This document shows positions 8,440-16,225 of a stretch of DNA of 51,069 bases, piece by piece. A model generated the notes under the pieces. The model searched no databases and was not told the DNA's origin. It was given only the letters and a program-made list of their open reading frames with translations. The DNA comes from Telmatospirillum sp. Lineage in GTDB: Bacteria > Pseudomonadota > Alphaproteobacteria > Rhodospirillales > Magnetospirillaceae. The number at the start of each line of letters is the position of its first letter. Within the stretch, counting starts at the first letter, position 1. The translations under genes and the position numbers were made by a program. The stretch lies in contig JARLJB010000381.1 in the NCBI GenBank assembly GCA_031291415.1, positions 1 to 51,069 of the forward strand. The letters are read 5' to 3'.

Positions 8440-9437
8440 AACTCTCAGCGATCATCAGCACCCTGGTCGGTTTGGCCATCGCCCTCGGTCTGATAGCGAT
8501 GAACGGTTTTGCGGAAATCGGGCAGGCGATCCTGATGGCCGGTTGGGGCATCCTTTTCGTCATCGCCCTGCATGTCCCGCAGATGATCTTTTCCAGCCAG
8601 GCTTGGCGTCAGGTGGTGCCGGCCGACGGCGTTCCCGGATTGCCGGCCTTCGTCGGCCTCAGATTGATCCGCGAGGGCGTCAACGCCCTGCTACCCGTCG
8701 CGCAGATCGGTGGGGAATTCGTCGCCGCCCGCCTGATGGGCTTGCGGGGAATCCCGCTGAGTGCCGCCGGAGCCAGCGTCACCGTCGATCTCACCTTGGA
8801 AATGCTGAGCCAGGTGATCTTCACGCTGTTCGGTCTCGGGCTGCTGCTCGTCGGCCCACAAGACCCGCAAATCACCCAATGGATCCTGCACGGCGTGGTG
8901 ATCGCTCTGGCGATCTTGGCGGCCTTCGTGCTGGCGCAACGTTGGGGCCTGCTGCGCCTGCTGGAAAGAGGACTGCTGAAGCTGTCCGAAAGACAGCATT
9001 GGAAGGGATTGGAGGACATCGCCGGTCTGCATCAGGCGATCCTCTCGCTTTATCGCTCGCCCAGGCGACTGGTTTTCGGGACAGCCAATCACGTCATGTC
9101 CTGGTTGCTGGGCGGCCTGGAAGTATGGGCGGCCCTTCTGGTCCTTGGCCATCCGGTCGGCTGGCGCGAAGCACTGATCATCGAAAGCCTGGGCCAGGCC
9201 TTCCGGTCGCTCGGATTTGCCGTACCGGGAGCCCTGGGCATCCAGGAGGGTGGTCTGGTTCTGGTCTGCGGACTGCTGGGCATGAGCCCGAACGCCGCTA
9301 TCGAATTATCGCTGTTGAAACGGGTCCGCGAACTCGCCCTGGGACTTCCTGGGTTGCTGGCCTGGCAATGGATGGAAAAGCGCGGCCGGAGCGATCCGGA
9401 GCCCGCGCGGGACGCATTTTCGGAGAAAACACCATGA
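8436..9437 (+). CDS. LPG-synthase-TM/HpnL-like membrane protein (flippase-like)
   Basis: This 333-residue polytopic protein has about seven or eight hydrophobic helices and the conserved blocks of the lysylphosphatidylglycerol-synthase-TM/UPF0104 family: LPVAQIGGEFVAARLMGLRG (~86-105) and PGALGIQEGG near residue 270. The closest family I recognise is the HpnL-type membrane protein of hopanoid loci; other relatives are the flippase half of MprF and AglD-type proteins. There is no soluble catalytic domain. Its place between the decarboxylase and the headgroup transferase, with 4-base overlaps on both sides, suggests it moves or organises the product lipid across the inner membrane. That role is inference. 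Confidence 0.8.
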   Translation: MKLSAIISTLVGLAIALGLIAMNGFAEIGQAILMAGWGILFVIALHVPQMIFSSQAWRQVVPADGVPGLPAFVGLRLIREGVNALLPVAQIGGEFVAARLMGLRGIPLSAAGASVTVDLTLEMLSQVIFTLFGLGLLLVGPQDPQITQWILHGVVIALAILAAFVLAQRWGLLRLLERGLLKLSERQHWKGLEDIAGLHQAILSLYRSPRRLVFGTANHVMSWLLGGLEVWAALLVLGHPVGWREALIIESLGQAFRSLGFAVPGALGIQEGGLVLVCGLLGMSPNAAIELSLLKRVRELALGLPGLLAWQWMEKRGRSDPEPARDAFSEKTP

Positions 9438-10069
9438 CAGGAGGCTCCTGGACTCACCGGCTGGCCCGTCCCTTGGTCCGGCCGTTGGTGGGAACCGGTA
9501 TCACTCCCAACCACATCACCACCGCGCGGTTGGTCACCGGCCTGATGGCGGTGGCGGCCCTGCTGCCGGGAACGCCGGAGTGGACCTGGTGGGGCGGTTG
9601 GCTGTGGCTCCTGTCGGCCTTTCTCGACCGCGCCGACGGCGAACTGGCCCGCATCGGCAATATGGCGACACCTGAGGGGCGGAACTGGGATTGCCTGGTC
9701 GACAATATCGTCAATCCGGCATTTTTCGTCGCCATCGGCGTCGGCCTGCGCCTTTCGGCGCTGGGAGACTGGGCGATCCCCTTGGGATTGATCGCCGGCG
9801 TTTCGTTGTTCTTCTGCGGCTACTGGTCGGAAGCGTTGGAGCAACGGCAAGGATGCGCCGTCAAAGCCTATACCGGCGCCTTTGGATTCGACCTTGATGA
9901 CCTGCTTTATCTGTTCGCGCCGCTGGCCTGGATGAACTGGCTGGGACCGATCCTGGTTGGCGCTGCGATCGGCGCCACATTGATGGCGATTCTGACCGGC
10001 TGGCGGCTCCGCCGCCTCATTGCCCGGCAAAGCCACGGAGTCGCCACAGAACCGGGGACCGCGCCATGA
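9434..10069 (+). CDS. CDP-alcohol phosphatidyltransferase, predicted AEP headgroup transferase
   Basis: The ATG at 9434 overlaps the preceding stop and gives 211 residues. The family signature Dx2DGx2ARx8Gx3Dx3D is complete: DRADGELAR, then eight residues, G, RNW, D, CLV, D (about residues 63-85). Several hydrophobic helices surround it, as expected for this inner-membrane family. Relatives transfer an alcohol or lipid group with loss of CMP (PgsA, PssA, choline/ethanolamine phosphotransferases). With enzymes for AEP and a cytidylyltransferase beside it, the likely reaction is CMP-AEP + diacylglycerol (or another lipid alcohol) -> AEP phosphonolipid + CMP. The acceptor cannot be read from sequence. 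The long open frame upstream of 9434 is an out-of-frame overlap with the previous gene. Confidence 0.87.
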   Translation: MTGGSWTHRLARPLVRPLVGTGITPNHITTARLVTGLMAVAALLPGTPEWTWWGGWLWLLSAFLDRADGELARIGNMATPEGRNWDCLVDNIVNPAFFVAIGVGLRLSALGDWAIPLGLIAGVSLFFCGYWSEALEQRQGCAVKAYTGAFGFDLDDLLYLFAPLAWMNWLGPILVGAAIGATLMAILTGWRLRRLIARQSHGVATEPGTAP

Positions 10070-11199
10070 ACAACGATTCTCGCAGCGACTCCCCCATTCT
10101 GTTGACCCCCGGACCACTGACCACCCGGCCGGAGATCCGCCGAACCATGCTGCGCGACTGGGGCTCGCGCGACAAAGCCTTCATCGCCCTGACCGCCGAA
10201 ATGCGCCAGCGACTGCTGGCCGTGGCGCAGGGCGAGGACAGCCACGCGGCCGTCCCCCTGCAAGGCAGCGGAACCTTCATCGTCGAGGCGACCATCGGCA
10301 CGCTGATCGGCCCGACCGACAAGCTGCTTGTCTTGATCAACGGCGCCTATGGCGAACGCATGCTGACCATCGCTCAACGTCTGAAGCGATGTGTAACGCT
10401 GCTGCGCTGGCCGGAGGATCAGGCAATCGATCCCGCGCGGGTCGATCACGCGCTGGCCGACGACCCGGCCATTACCCATGTGGCCGTCGTCCATTGCGAA
10501 ACGACGACCGGATTGCTCAATCCCCTCGAAGCCCTGGCGGCCGTGACCACTCACCGCAAACGGGCGCTTCTGGTCGATGCCATGAGCAGCTTCGGCGCGC
10601 TGCCGATCAATCTGCGTCAGACGGCCATTGCCGCCGTCATGGCGTCGAGCAACAAATGCCTGGAAGGCGTGCCCGGCCTGGGCTTTGCCCTGATCGAAAA
10701 GAAAGCCCTTGAGGCCGCCCGCGGCAACAACGCGTCGCTCAGTCTCGACCTCCATGAACAATGCCGCGGTTTCGAGGCCAATGGACAATGGCGTTTCACG
10801 CCACCCGTGCAGGTCGTCGCAGCGCTGGTCGAAGCACTCCGGACTCTTGAAAACGAAGGCGGGCCATCGGCGCGCCTGCGCCGCTATCAGGATAATTTCG
10901 ATACCCTGGCCGCCGGAATGGCCGCGATGGGCTTTCGGCTTTATCTCTCGCCGGCGGTTCAGGCGCCGATTATCGCAACCTTCTGGCAACCCGATGCCGC
11001 CTGGTTCGATTTCGCGTCCTTCTACGACATGCTGGCCACCCGCGGATTCCTGATTTATCCCGGAAAATTGAGCCATGCCAATACGTTCCGGATCGGATGC
11101 ATCGGGGCGCTGGATCGAAACGACTATCAGCGGCTTCTCGTGACGATTGGCGACATCAAGAGAGAACTTGAAACCACGCCCGTTCGCCCGAGGGTTTGA
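10066..11199 (+). CDS. phnW: 2-aminoethylphosphonate transaminase
   Basis: This PLP enzyme of aminotransferase class V interconverts phosphonoacetaldehyde and AEP. The 377-residue protein starts with the hallmark LLTPGPLTTRPEIRRTML, has VDAMSSFGALPI around the cofactor-binding Asp (171) and the Schiff-base lysine in SSNKCLEGVPG (K197). Length and motifs match PhnW/AepZ. PhnW is best known for catabolism (AEP + pyruvate), but here there is no phosphonatase gene beside it and it ends an operon with PEP mutase and Ppd, so the biosynthetic direction is more likely. It starts by ATGA overlap with the phosphatidyltransferase. Confidence 0.92.
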   Translation: MNNDSRSDSPILLTPGPLTTRPEIRRTMLRDWGSRDKAFIALTAEMRQRLLAVAQGEDSHAAVPLQGSGTFIVEATIGTLIGPTDKLLVLINGAYGERMLTIAQRLKRCVTLLRWPEDQAIDPARVDHALADDPAITHVAVVHCETTTGLLNPLEALAAVTTHRKRALLVDAMSSFGALPINLRQTAIAAVMASSNKCLEGVPGLGFALIEKKALEAARGNNASLSLDLHEQCRGFEANGQWRFTPPVQVVAALVEALRTLENEGGPSARLRRYQDNFDTLAAGMAAMGFRLYLSPAVQAPIIATFWQPDAAWFDFASFYDMLATRGFLIYPGKLSHANTFRIGCIGALDRNDYQRLLVTIGDIKRELETTPVRPRV

Positions 11200-11226
11200 G
11201 CCACTTTGCCTCGTGACCGCTGGAAA

Positions 11227-11242
11227 TTTCAATAAATTGAAA
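11227..11242. promoter_or_regulatory. Inverted repeat upstream of the TetR gene
   Basis: TTTCAAT-AA-ATTGAAA is a perfect 7+7 inverted repeat just upstream of the predicted -35 box of the regulator gene. A partial further copy (AATTGAACTGAAAC) follows at 11252-11265. It differs from the palindrome at 5509-5528, so if it is an operator it may belong to another regulator. Confidence 0.35.
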
Positions 11243-11253
11243 CACAAAAGAAA

Positions 11254-11283
11254 TTGAACTGAAACACCACATCCCCGTATGCT
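11254..11283 (+). promoter_or_regulatory. Predicted sigma-70 promoter of the TetR gene
   Basis: TTGAAC (11254-11259) and TATGCT (11278-11283) with an 18-base spacer, 19 bases before the first ATG. The region is clearly AT-richer than the flanking genes. Confidence 0.45.
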
Positions 11284-11302
11284 GTACGAAATAAACTAGA
11301 TC

Positions 11303-11986
11303 ATGCATATGGCAAGAAGAACCAAACTAGACGCTCAGAAAACTCGCACGCAAATCATTGATGCGGCAGAGATTCTTTTTTATGAAAAAGGCGTCTCGAA
11401 TACGTCGCTAAATGATATTGCGTCTCATGCCGGGGTGACACGGGGCGCGATATATTGGCACTTCAAGAACAAGATCGACCTGTTTCACGCCATGCATATT
11501 CGGGTGGCGTTGCCGCTTGAGAACATGCAGAGCGAAACGCTCGGCCAGCCGGACCCCATCGTTTCGCTGCGCGACTTCTGGATTCGCTCGCTTCTGCAGG
11601 TGGCCACCGATGACCGCAGACGCCGGGTCGTCGAAATTCTTTTCCGTAAATGCGAATACGTCGAAGAATTCGAAGATGCTGCGGAACGCATCCAAGAATG
11701 GTCAAAGCTTATTATCTTGAAAATGACGGGGATATTTTCAGAAGCCAGAGATAAGAATATCCTTCAGGACAACATAACCCCCGAGATTGCCGCGCTATCG
11801 ACATACAGCATGATTACCGGGGTCATGTATTCATGGATGGTTTGCCCTGACATAAACAATATCACGTATCAGATGCCGGAAATTATCGCAGCATTCTTCC
11901 GATCCCTGCACCGTCCAACCATCGAACTGCCGCTTCGGCAGTCGGTTGTCATCGAATCGCGTGGGTTCCGCCGCGTCCGCGTGTAA
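11303..11986 (+). CDS. TetR/AcrR-family transcriptional repressor
   Basis: The 227-residue protein has an N-terminal TetR helix-turn-helix (RTQIIDAAEILFYEKGVSNT then SLNDIASHAGVTRGAIYWHF) and an AcrR/TtgR-like C-terminal ligand domain, a pocket that typically binds hydrophobic or lipophilic ligands. ATG codons at 11303 and 11309 are both possible. It is same-strand and about 100 bases after the phosphonolipid operon, with its own promoter signals. No efflux pump is adjacent, unlike typical acrR genes, so the likely target is the neighbouring operon through the AcrR-like palindrome at 5509-5528. A lipid or acyl ligand would make sense but is speculative. Confidence 0.88.
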   Translation: MHMARRTKLDAQKTRTQIIDAAEILFYEKGVSNTSLNDIASHAGVTRGAIYWHFKNKIDLFHAMHIRVALPLENMQSETLGQPDPIVSLRDFWIRSLLQVATDDRRRRVVEILFRKCEYVEEFEDAAERIQEWSKLIILKMTGIFSEARDKNILQDNITPEIAALSTYSMITGVMYSWMVCPDINNITYQMPEIIAAFFRSLHRPTIELPLRQSVVIESRGFRRVRV

Positions 11987-12090
11987 TCGGCGTCGCTGGA
12001 CTTCAATAGAAAAAGATAAAGGAATTCTGTCCGACCGCGAGGCATACTGGCGGGCGTCGGCTGGTATCTTGACTTGAAAGGAAGCGCGCC

Positions 12091-12723
12091 ATGGGCGTGA
12101 AGGCCGTGGTCTTTGACATGGGTGGCGTTTTTCTTGACTGGAATCCCCGCTATCTGTTCCAAAAGCTGTTCGATGATCCAGGAGAACTGGACTTCTTCCT
12201 GACCCAGGTTTGCTCGCCAGAATGGAATCTGCGCCAGGACGGCGGACGGCTCTTCCGCGACGGAATAGCCGAAATCGCCGAAAATTATCCGCGCTACGCC
12301 GCGATGGCGGCGCTTTTCATCGAGCGCTGGCCAGAGATGATCGGCGGGCTGATCGAGGGAACGGTCGATGCCGCGCGGGCTCTCAAGCGCAAAGGCATGC
12401 CGCTTTACCTGCTGAGCAATTGTTCCGCCGAGACATTTCCCCTGGTCGAGGAACGGTACGACTTTCCCTCGTTGTTCAACGGACGGGTCGTTTCAGGCGA
12501 GATCGGCCTGCTGAAACCGGATCCGGCGATTTATCATTATCTGCTGTCGACGTTCCATCTGCGCGAAGCCGAATGCCTTTTCATAGATGACCTTGAGGCG
12601 AACATCGACGCGGCCCGGGATCTCGGCTTCCAGACACATCACTTTCGCGGCGCCGACGGGTTGTGGAAAGCCCTGATCTCTCTTGGATGCCTGACCCCGC
12701 AGGACCGCACGCCGTCGGCCTGA
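12091..12723 (+). CDS. HAD-superfamily hydrolase (YihX-like subclass IA)
   Basis: The 210-residue protein starts VVFDMGGVFLDWNPRYLF, HAD motif I in the DxGGV form in which the second Asp is replaced by Gly, as in YihX-type phosphatases and haloacid-dehalogenase-like members. Motif II is LLSNCSAE, the motif III lysine is in GLLKPDPAIY, and motif IV is FIDDLEANIDAA. The substrate is probably a small phosphate ester. Phosphonatase (PhnX) lacks this motif I form and has a catalytic cap lysine I do not see, so I do not call it PhnX despite the location between phosphonate synthesis and C-P lyase genes. Confidence 0.85.
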   Translation: MGVKAVVFDMGGVFLDWNPRYLFQKLFDDPGELDFFLTQVCSPEWNLRQDGGRLFRDGIAEIAENYPRYAAMAALFIERWPEMIGGLIEGTVDAARALKRKGMPLYLLSNCSAETFPLVEERYDFPSLFNGRVVSGEIGLLKPDPAIYHYLLSTFHLREAECLFIDDLEANIDAARDLGFQTHHFRGADGLWKALISLGCLTPQDRTPSA

Positions 12724-12807
12724 AAAGCGCGCGAGCGGGCGGCTCAAGGGCACATTCAAGGCAAGATCGTGCTCACCGTCGATTGAAGGCCAACCGTCTT
12801 GCAACGA

Positions 12808-13518
12808 TCAATTTGATCCGAGCACCGACGCTGAACGAACGTCCGCCTCGATCAGCTGGAAAGCCGAACCGGGGCGGAGTTCGGCGAACAAGGCGATCTG
12901 CAATGGGATCGGATTGTTCAGGATCTCGCTGAAACAGAGCTTCGCGGTGCTTAGCAACAGGTCCCGCTCGTCTTCACGGTCACAGCGATCGGCCAGCGTC
13001 ATATGGAAGCGAAACTCGTCCAGAACATAAGGATAGCCCCACTGTAGCAGGAGCGCGTGCTGCCGATCGCTCAATCCCTTGCCAAGGCGCCGCTGGACCT
13101 CGGGCAGCGTCAGAGGTGCGCGGAGGCGGTCGAACTCCCTTACACAGTCGTCGGCCAATTGATGCAAAGCTTGAATATCGCCGACAGGACGCAACGCCAG
13201 GAATCCCAGGCCGTCGTCGGCCGCAAGCCGCACCGCGAGCGGCGGCCTCCTCGCCGCGAAACGTCGGACGGCATGCAATAGCTCGCCTTCCGAAAGACCA
13301 TCGGCTAAGCGAAAGGGGGCCTTCAAGGTGCCATGGAACCCGTAGCGCCGGGCCTCCGTCGTCAGTGCGAAAAAGCGGTCGGCGGTCAGCGTGGGCAAGG
13401 CCATCTGCGCGATATTGCGGTCATCTCCGACGTCGCGGCCGATCCAAGCGGCCGCCATCCGCCAAAGCGGATGATCGACGTCGGGAACGGCGTAAACGGC
13501 ATATCGATAGGCGGTCAC
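12808..13518 (-). CDS. DUF1045 phosphonate-operon protein, 2H phosphoesterase-like
   Basis: This 236-residue protein belongs to the phn-operon family DUF1045 (TIGR03223). It carries two HxT motifs, H62-G-T64 (FHGTLKAPF) and H172-M-T174 (FHMTLADR), spaced ~110 residues apart as in 2H phosphoesterases, which act on RNA 2',3'-cyclic or ribose 1'',2''-cyclic phosphates. It begins at a GTG with GGAGGAG five bases upstream and lies last in the phnG-M operon, 31 bases after phnM. phnP, whose product opens 5-phosphoribosyl-1,2-cyclic phosphate in E. coli, is absent from this locus, so this protein is a candidate substitute. The family is confident; the reaction is inferred. Confidence 0.85.
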   Translation of the reverse strand: MTAYRYAVYAVPDVDHPLWRMAAAWIGRDVGDDRNIAQMALPTLTADRFFALTTEARRYGFHGTLKAPFRLADGLSEGELLHAVRRFAARRPPLAVRLAADDGLGFLALRPVGDIQALHQLADDCVREFDRLRAPLTLPEVQRRLGKGLSDRQHALLLQWGYPYVLDEFRFHMTLADRCDREDERDLLLSTAKLCFSEILNNPIPLQIALFAELRPGSAFQLIEADVRSASVLGSN

Positions 13519-13549
13519 GGTGTCTCCTCCCTTGGCCCCTGCACCGGCA

Positions 13550-14695
13550 TCAGATCACTCTTTCGCCGGCTGACCAGACTTGGCGGATCACCGGGCAGTG
13601 CTGGCGGTCCATCACCCAGACCAGATCCGCCCGGAGGCCGGCTTCGATCCGCCCGCGATCGGCAAGGCCGACCATCCGGGCGATATTGTCCGAAACGGTG
13701 GCCACCGCCTCGGTCAGCGGCAAGGCGATCTTTTCGGCCAGGAGGAACGCGGCGAACATCAGAGAGGCCGGCACATAGTCGGATGACAAGCCGTCCAGCT
13801 GGCCGGCGGCGGCGCAGTCGAGCGCCGACATATTGCCGGAATGGGACTGGCCACGCACGATATTGGGCGCCCCCATGATGGTTTTCATGCCGTTCCGGCG
13901 GGCCAGATCGGCGGCGTCGAGCGTCAGCGGAAATTCCGCAATGCTGGCGCCGTCGTCGATGCTTTCGCGGATATGATCTTCCGTGGCGTCGTCGTGGCTG
14001 GCTAACGGAATGCCCCGTTCCCGGCAGGCGATGGCGATGGCGCGGCGATGACGGGGCGCATGTTCATCCTGCAATTCCCGCAGATGCCTGACCCGTTCGG
14101 CCAACTCGGCCTCGGACCAATGTTCGCCCTTGTTGTACTGGACGTATTTTCCAAGATCCCACCATTGGCGCTGGCCGGGCGTGTGGTCCATCACCGAAAT
14201 GAGCTTGACCAGCGGATTGTCAACATAGGGCGCGAACATATCCATCAGATCGGGATGCGCGACTTCGCAACGCAGATGCAGGAAGTGATCGGCTTTTGTC
14301 AGCTTGTCGGCCCGCGCCTGGGTGATCGCCGGTATCGACAGCTTGAGAATCGCCCGGCGTTCCGCCTTGTCCTTGCTTTCGCCAAGTGCAATGGCGTCGA
14401 GAACGGTGGTGATGCCGGCGCCCGCCACCTGCAGGTCATGGCTCAGCACCGCCGCCAGCGACGATGGCCACAAAACGCCGGGACGCGGCATGAAGTGTTT
14501 TTCGATGTTATCGGTGTGCATTTCGACCAGACCGGGCAGCAGATAGTCGCCGTCCAAATCGATGGCCGACGCCAGTTGACTCCGCCCCTCGTCGACATCG
14601 GCGATCGTTCCGTCGCGGACGACCACCGTTCCCTCTCCGATGATGCGATCGCGGCAAACGACGCGGGCGTTGGTGAGAATCATCTCATCGCACAT
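13550..14695 (-). CDS. phnM: C-P lyase pathway: triphosphate diphosphohydrolase PhnM
   Basis: PhnM removes diphosphate from alpha-D-ribose 1-alkylphosphonate 5-triphosphate before C-P cleavage. The protein (381 residues, E. coli 378) begins MCDEMILTNARVVCRDRIIG and has the amidohydrolase metal motif LPGLVEMHTDNIEKH, plus ASHDDATEDHI and GAPNIVRGQSHSGN further on. The longer open frame reaching 15292 is an artefact of an uninterrupted frame through phnL; the true start at 14695 has AAGGGA upstream and lies 11 bases after the phnL stop. It is the penultimate gene of the minus-strand phn operon. Confidence 0.95.
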   Translation of the reverse strand: MCDEMILTNARVVCRDRIIGEGTVVVRDGTIADVDEGRSQLASAIDLDGDYLLPGLVEMHTDNIEKHFMPRPGVLWPSSLAAVLSHDLQVAGAGITTVLDAIALGESKDKAERRAILKLSIPAITQARADKLTKADHFLHLRCEVAHPDLMDMFAPYVDNPLVKLISVMDHTPGQRQWWDLGKYVQYNKGEHWSEAELAERVRHLRELQDEHAPRHRRAIAIACRERGIPLASHDDATEDHIRESIDDGASIAEFPLTLDAADLARRNGMKTIMGAPNIVRGQSHSGNMSALDCAAAGQLDGLSSDYVPASLMFAAFLLAEKIALPLTEAVATVSDNIARMVGLADRGRIEAGLRADLVWVMDRQHCPVIRQVWSAGERVI

Positions 14696-14706
14696 GACGG
14701 TCCCTT

Positions 14707-15411
14707 TCAGGCGGCGCTTTGCAAGCGCGGCAGATCGAACAGGCGATCGGCGATCCGATCGCGGATTTCCTTGTCGTGGAAGATGCCGACCAGCCCGGCT
14801 CCCCTGGCTTTCGCCTCCTCCATCAACTGGACGACGGTTTCCCGGTTCCCGGCATCGAGCGACGCGGTCGGCTCGTCGAGCAGCAGCACTGGATAATCGA
14901 CTATGAAACCGCGCGCCACGTTCACCCGTTGCTGTTCGCCGCCCGAGAAGGTGGCCGGCGCCAAATCCCAAAGGCGCCGCGAGACATTGAGACGCTCCAG
15001 CAGGCTTGCCGCTTTTTCCCGGGCCAGAGCCAGGGGAATACCAGCCAGAATCGCCGGCTCGGCCACGACATCGATCGCCGGCACCCGCGGAATGACCCGC
15101 AGGAACTGGCTGACATAGCCCAGCGTATAACGCCGTACGGCAAGGACGATCCGGGGCTCGGCCGACACCATGTCGACCACCGCCTCGCCGTGCCGAATAA
15201 GGATTTGCCCGGCATCCGGCTTGTAGTTGGCATAAAGCGACCGCAGCAACGTCGATTTGCCGCAGCCCGACGGGCCATGCAGCGCCACGCATCGGCCCGC
15301 CTCGAGGTCGAGATCGAGTCCTGCGAACACGGCGATTTTCACGCCGCCTTGCGTATGCACGGTGAAATCCTTGCTGAGATCCCGAACCTGCAGAACGAAA
15401 GACTGATCCAT
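14707..15411 (-). CDS. phnL: C-P lyase complex ATP-binding protein PhnL
   Basis: PhnL is the second ABC-type ATPase of the C-P lyase machinery, needed with PhnI, G and H to make the ribosyl-alkylphosphonate intermediate. The protein shows Walker [10 protein letters not shown], signature [15 protein letters not shown] and Walker [14 protein letters not shown] prefer the ATG at 15411 (234 residues); a GTG at 15426 adds five residues and lies two bases from the phnK stop, so it cannot be excluded. There are no transmembrane segments; despite ABC similarity it is not a transporter. Confidence 0.94.
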   Translation of the reverse strand: MDQSFVLQVRDLSKDFTVHTQGGVKIAVFAGLDLDLEAGRCVALHGPSGCGKSTLLRSLYANYKPDAGQILIRHGEAVVDMVSAEPRIVLAVRRYTLGYVSQFLRVIPRVPAIDVVAEPAILAGIPLALAREKAASLLERLNVSRRLWDLAPATFSGGEQQRVNVARGFIVDYPVLLLDEPTASLDAGNRETVVQLMEEAKARGAGLVGIFHDKEIRDRIADRLFDLPRLQSAA

Positions 15412-15427
15412 GTCACATCTGTCCACG

Positions 15428-16225
15428 TCACACCTGGAGCATCGAGGAAACGAGAAGTTGCGTGTAGGGATGATGAGGGTCGTCCAGCACCTGGTCGGTC
15501 AGTCCGCTTTCCACCACATGCCCCCCTTTCATCACCATCAACCGATGGGCCAGCAGGCGGGCGACGGCCAGATCATGCGTGACCAGGATCACCGACAGGC
15601 TCATGTCGGCGACAAGACGCCGCAAGAGGTCGAGAAGACGTGCCTGCACGCTGACGTCGAGACCGCCGGTCGGCTCGTCCATGAAGACCAGACGCGGGCC
15701 GGTCACCAGATTGCGGGCGATCTGCAGCCGCTGCTGCATGCCGCCGGAAAAGGACATGGGCAGATCGTCCATCCGGTCGGCGGCGATTTCCACCTGGGCC
15801 AGCCAGTCGCCCGCCGCCGCGCGGATCTTGCCGAAATGACGCTGGCCGACCGCCATCAGCCGTTCGCCGATATTGGCCCCGGCCGAAACCCCCATACGCA
15901 AACCGTCCCGGGGATTCTGATGGACGATCCCCCACTCGGTTCGCATCAACACCCGGCGTTTTGCCTCCGACAAGGTGGCAAGATCGACCAGTCCGTCGCT
16001 ACGGCTGTCGTAGCGGATGCGTCCCTCGGCAAAGTCCAGGCGCCCGGCCAGACAAGACAACAGAGTCGTCTTGCCCGATCCGGATTCGCCGACGATCCCC
16101 AGAACCTCGCCGGGGTAAAGATCGAAGGACACCTCCTGGCACCCCAGCCGATTCCCATAGAAATGACCGACTCCGCGCACTTCGAGCAACGGTGACGCCG
16201 GTGCGATCGCCAGGGCCGCGTTCAT
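15428..16225 (-). CDS. phnK: C-P lyase complex ATP-binding protein PhnK
   Basis: PhnK docks on the PhnGHIJ core complex and couples ATP turnover to C-P bond cleavage. The 265-residue protein has Walker [10 protein letters not shown], signature [14 protein letters not shown] and Walker [11 protein letters not shown], in the oligopeptide-ABC-like style of this family. Its start overlaps the phnJ stop by 4 bases (16222-16225). Length is close to E. coli PhnK (252). Confidence 0.95.
   Translation of the reverse strand: MNAALAIAPASPLLEVRGVGHFYGNRLGCQEVSFDLYPGEVLGIVGESGSGKTTLLSCLAGRLDFAEGRIRYDSRSDGLVDLATLSEAKRRVLMRTEWGIVHQNPRDGLRMGVSAGANIGERLMAVGQRHFGKIRAAAGDWLAQVEIAADRMDDLPMSFSGGMQQRLQIARNLVTGPRLVFMDEPTGGLDVSVQARLLDLLRRLVADMSLSVILVTHDLAVARLLAHRLMVMKGGHVVESGLTDQVLDDPHHPYTQLLVSSMLQV

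Noticed and set aside
8342-9433. Long upstream extension of the CDP-alcohol phosphatidyltransferase frame
   Set aside because: It lies out of frame over the HpnL-like gene and is Arg/Pro/Gly-rich without a fold. The ATG at 9434 with ATGA overlap is the real start.
11301-11313. CATGCATATG at the TetR start as a second operator
   Set aside because: Only the ATGCAT core resembles the 5509-5528 palindrome; the arms do not match.
12091-12723. HAD hydrolase as phosphonatase PhnX
   Set aside because: Motif I is the DxGGV YihX-like form, and the PhnX cap lysine region is not visible. Location alone is not enough.
13550-15292. A 580-codon open frame that appears to fuse PhnM to extra N-terminal sequence
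   Set aside because: The first ~200 codons are an out-of-frame reading through phnL. The true phnM start is the ATG at 14695 with a ribosome site.
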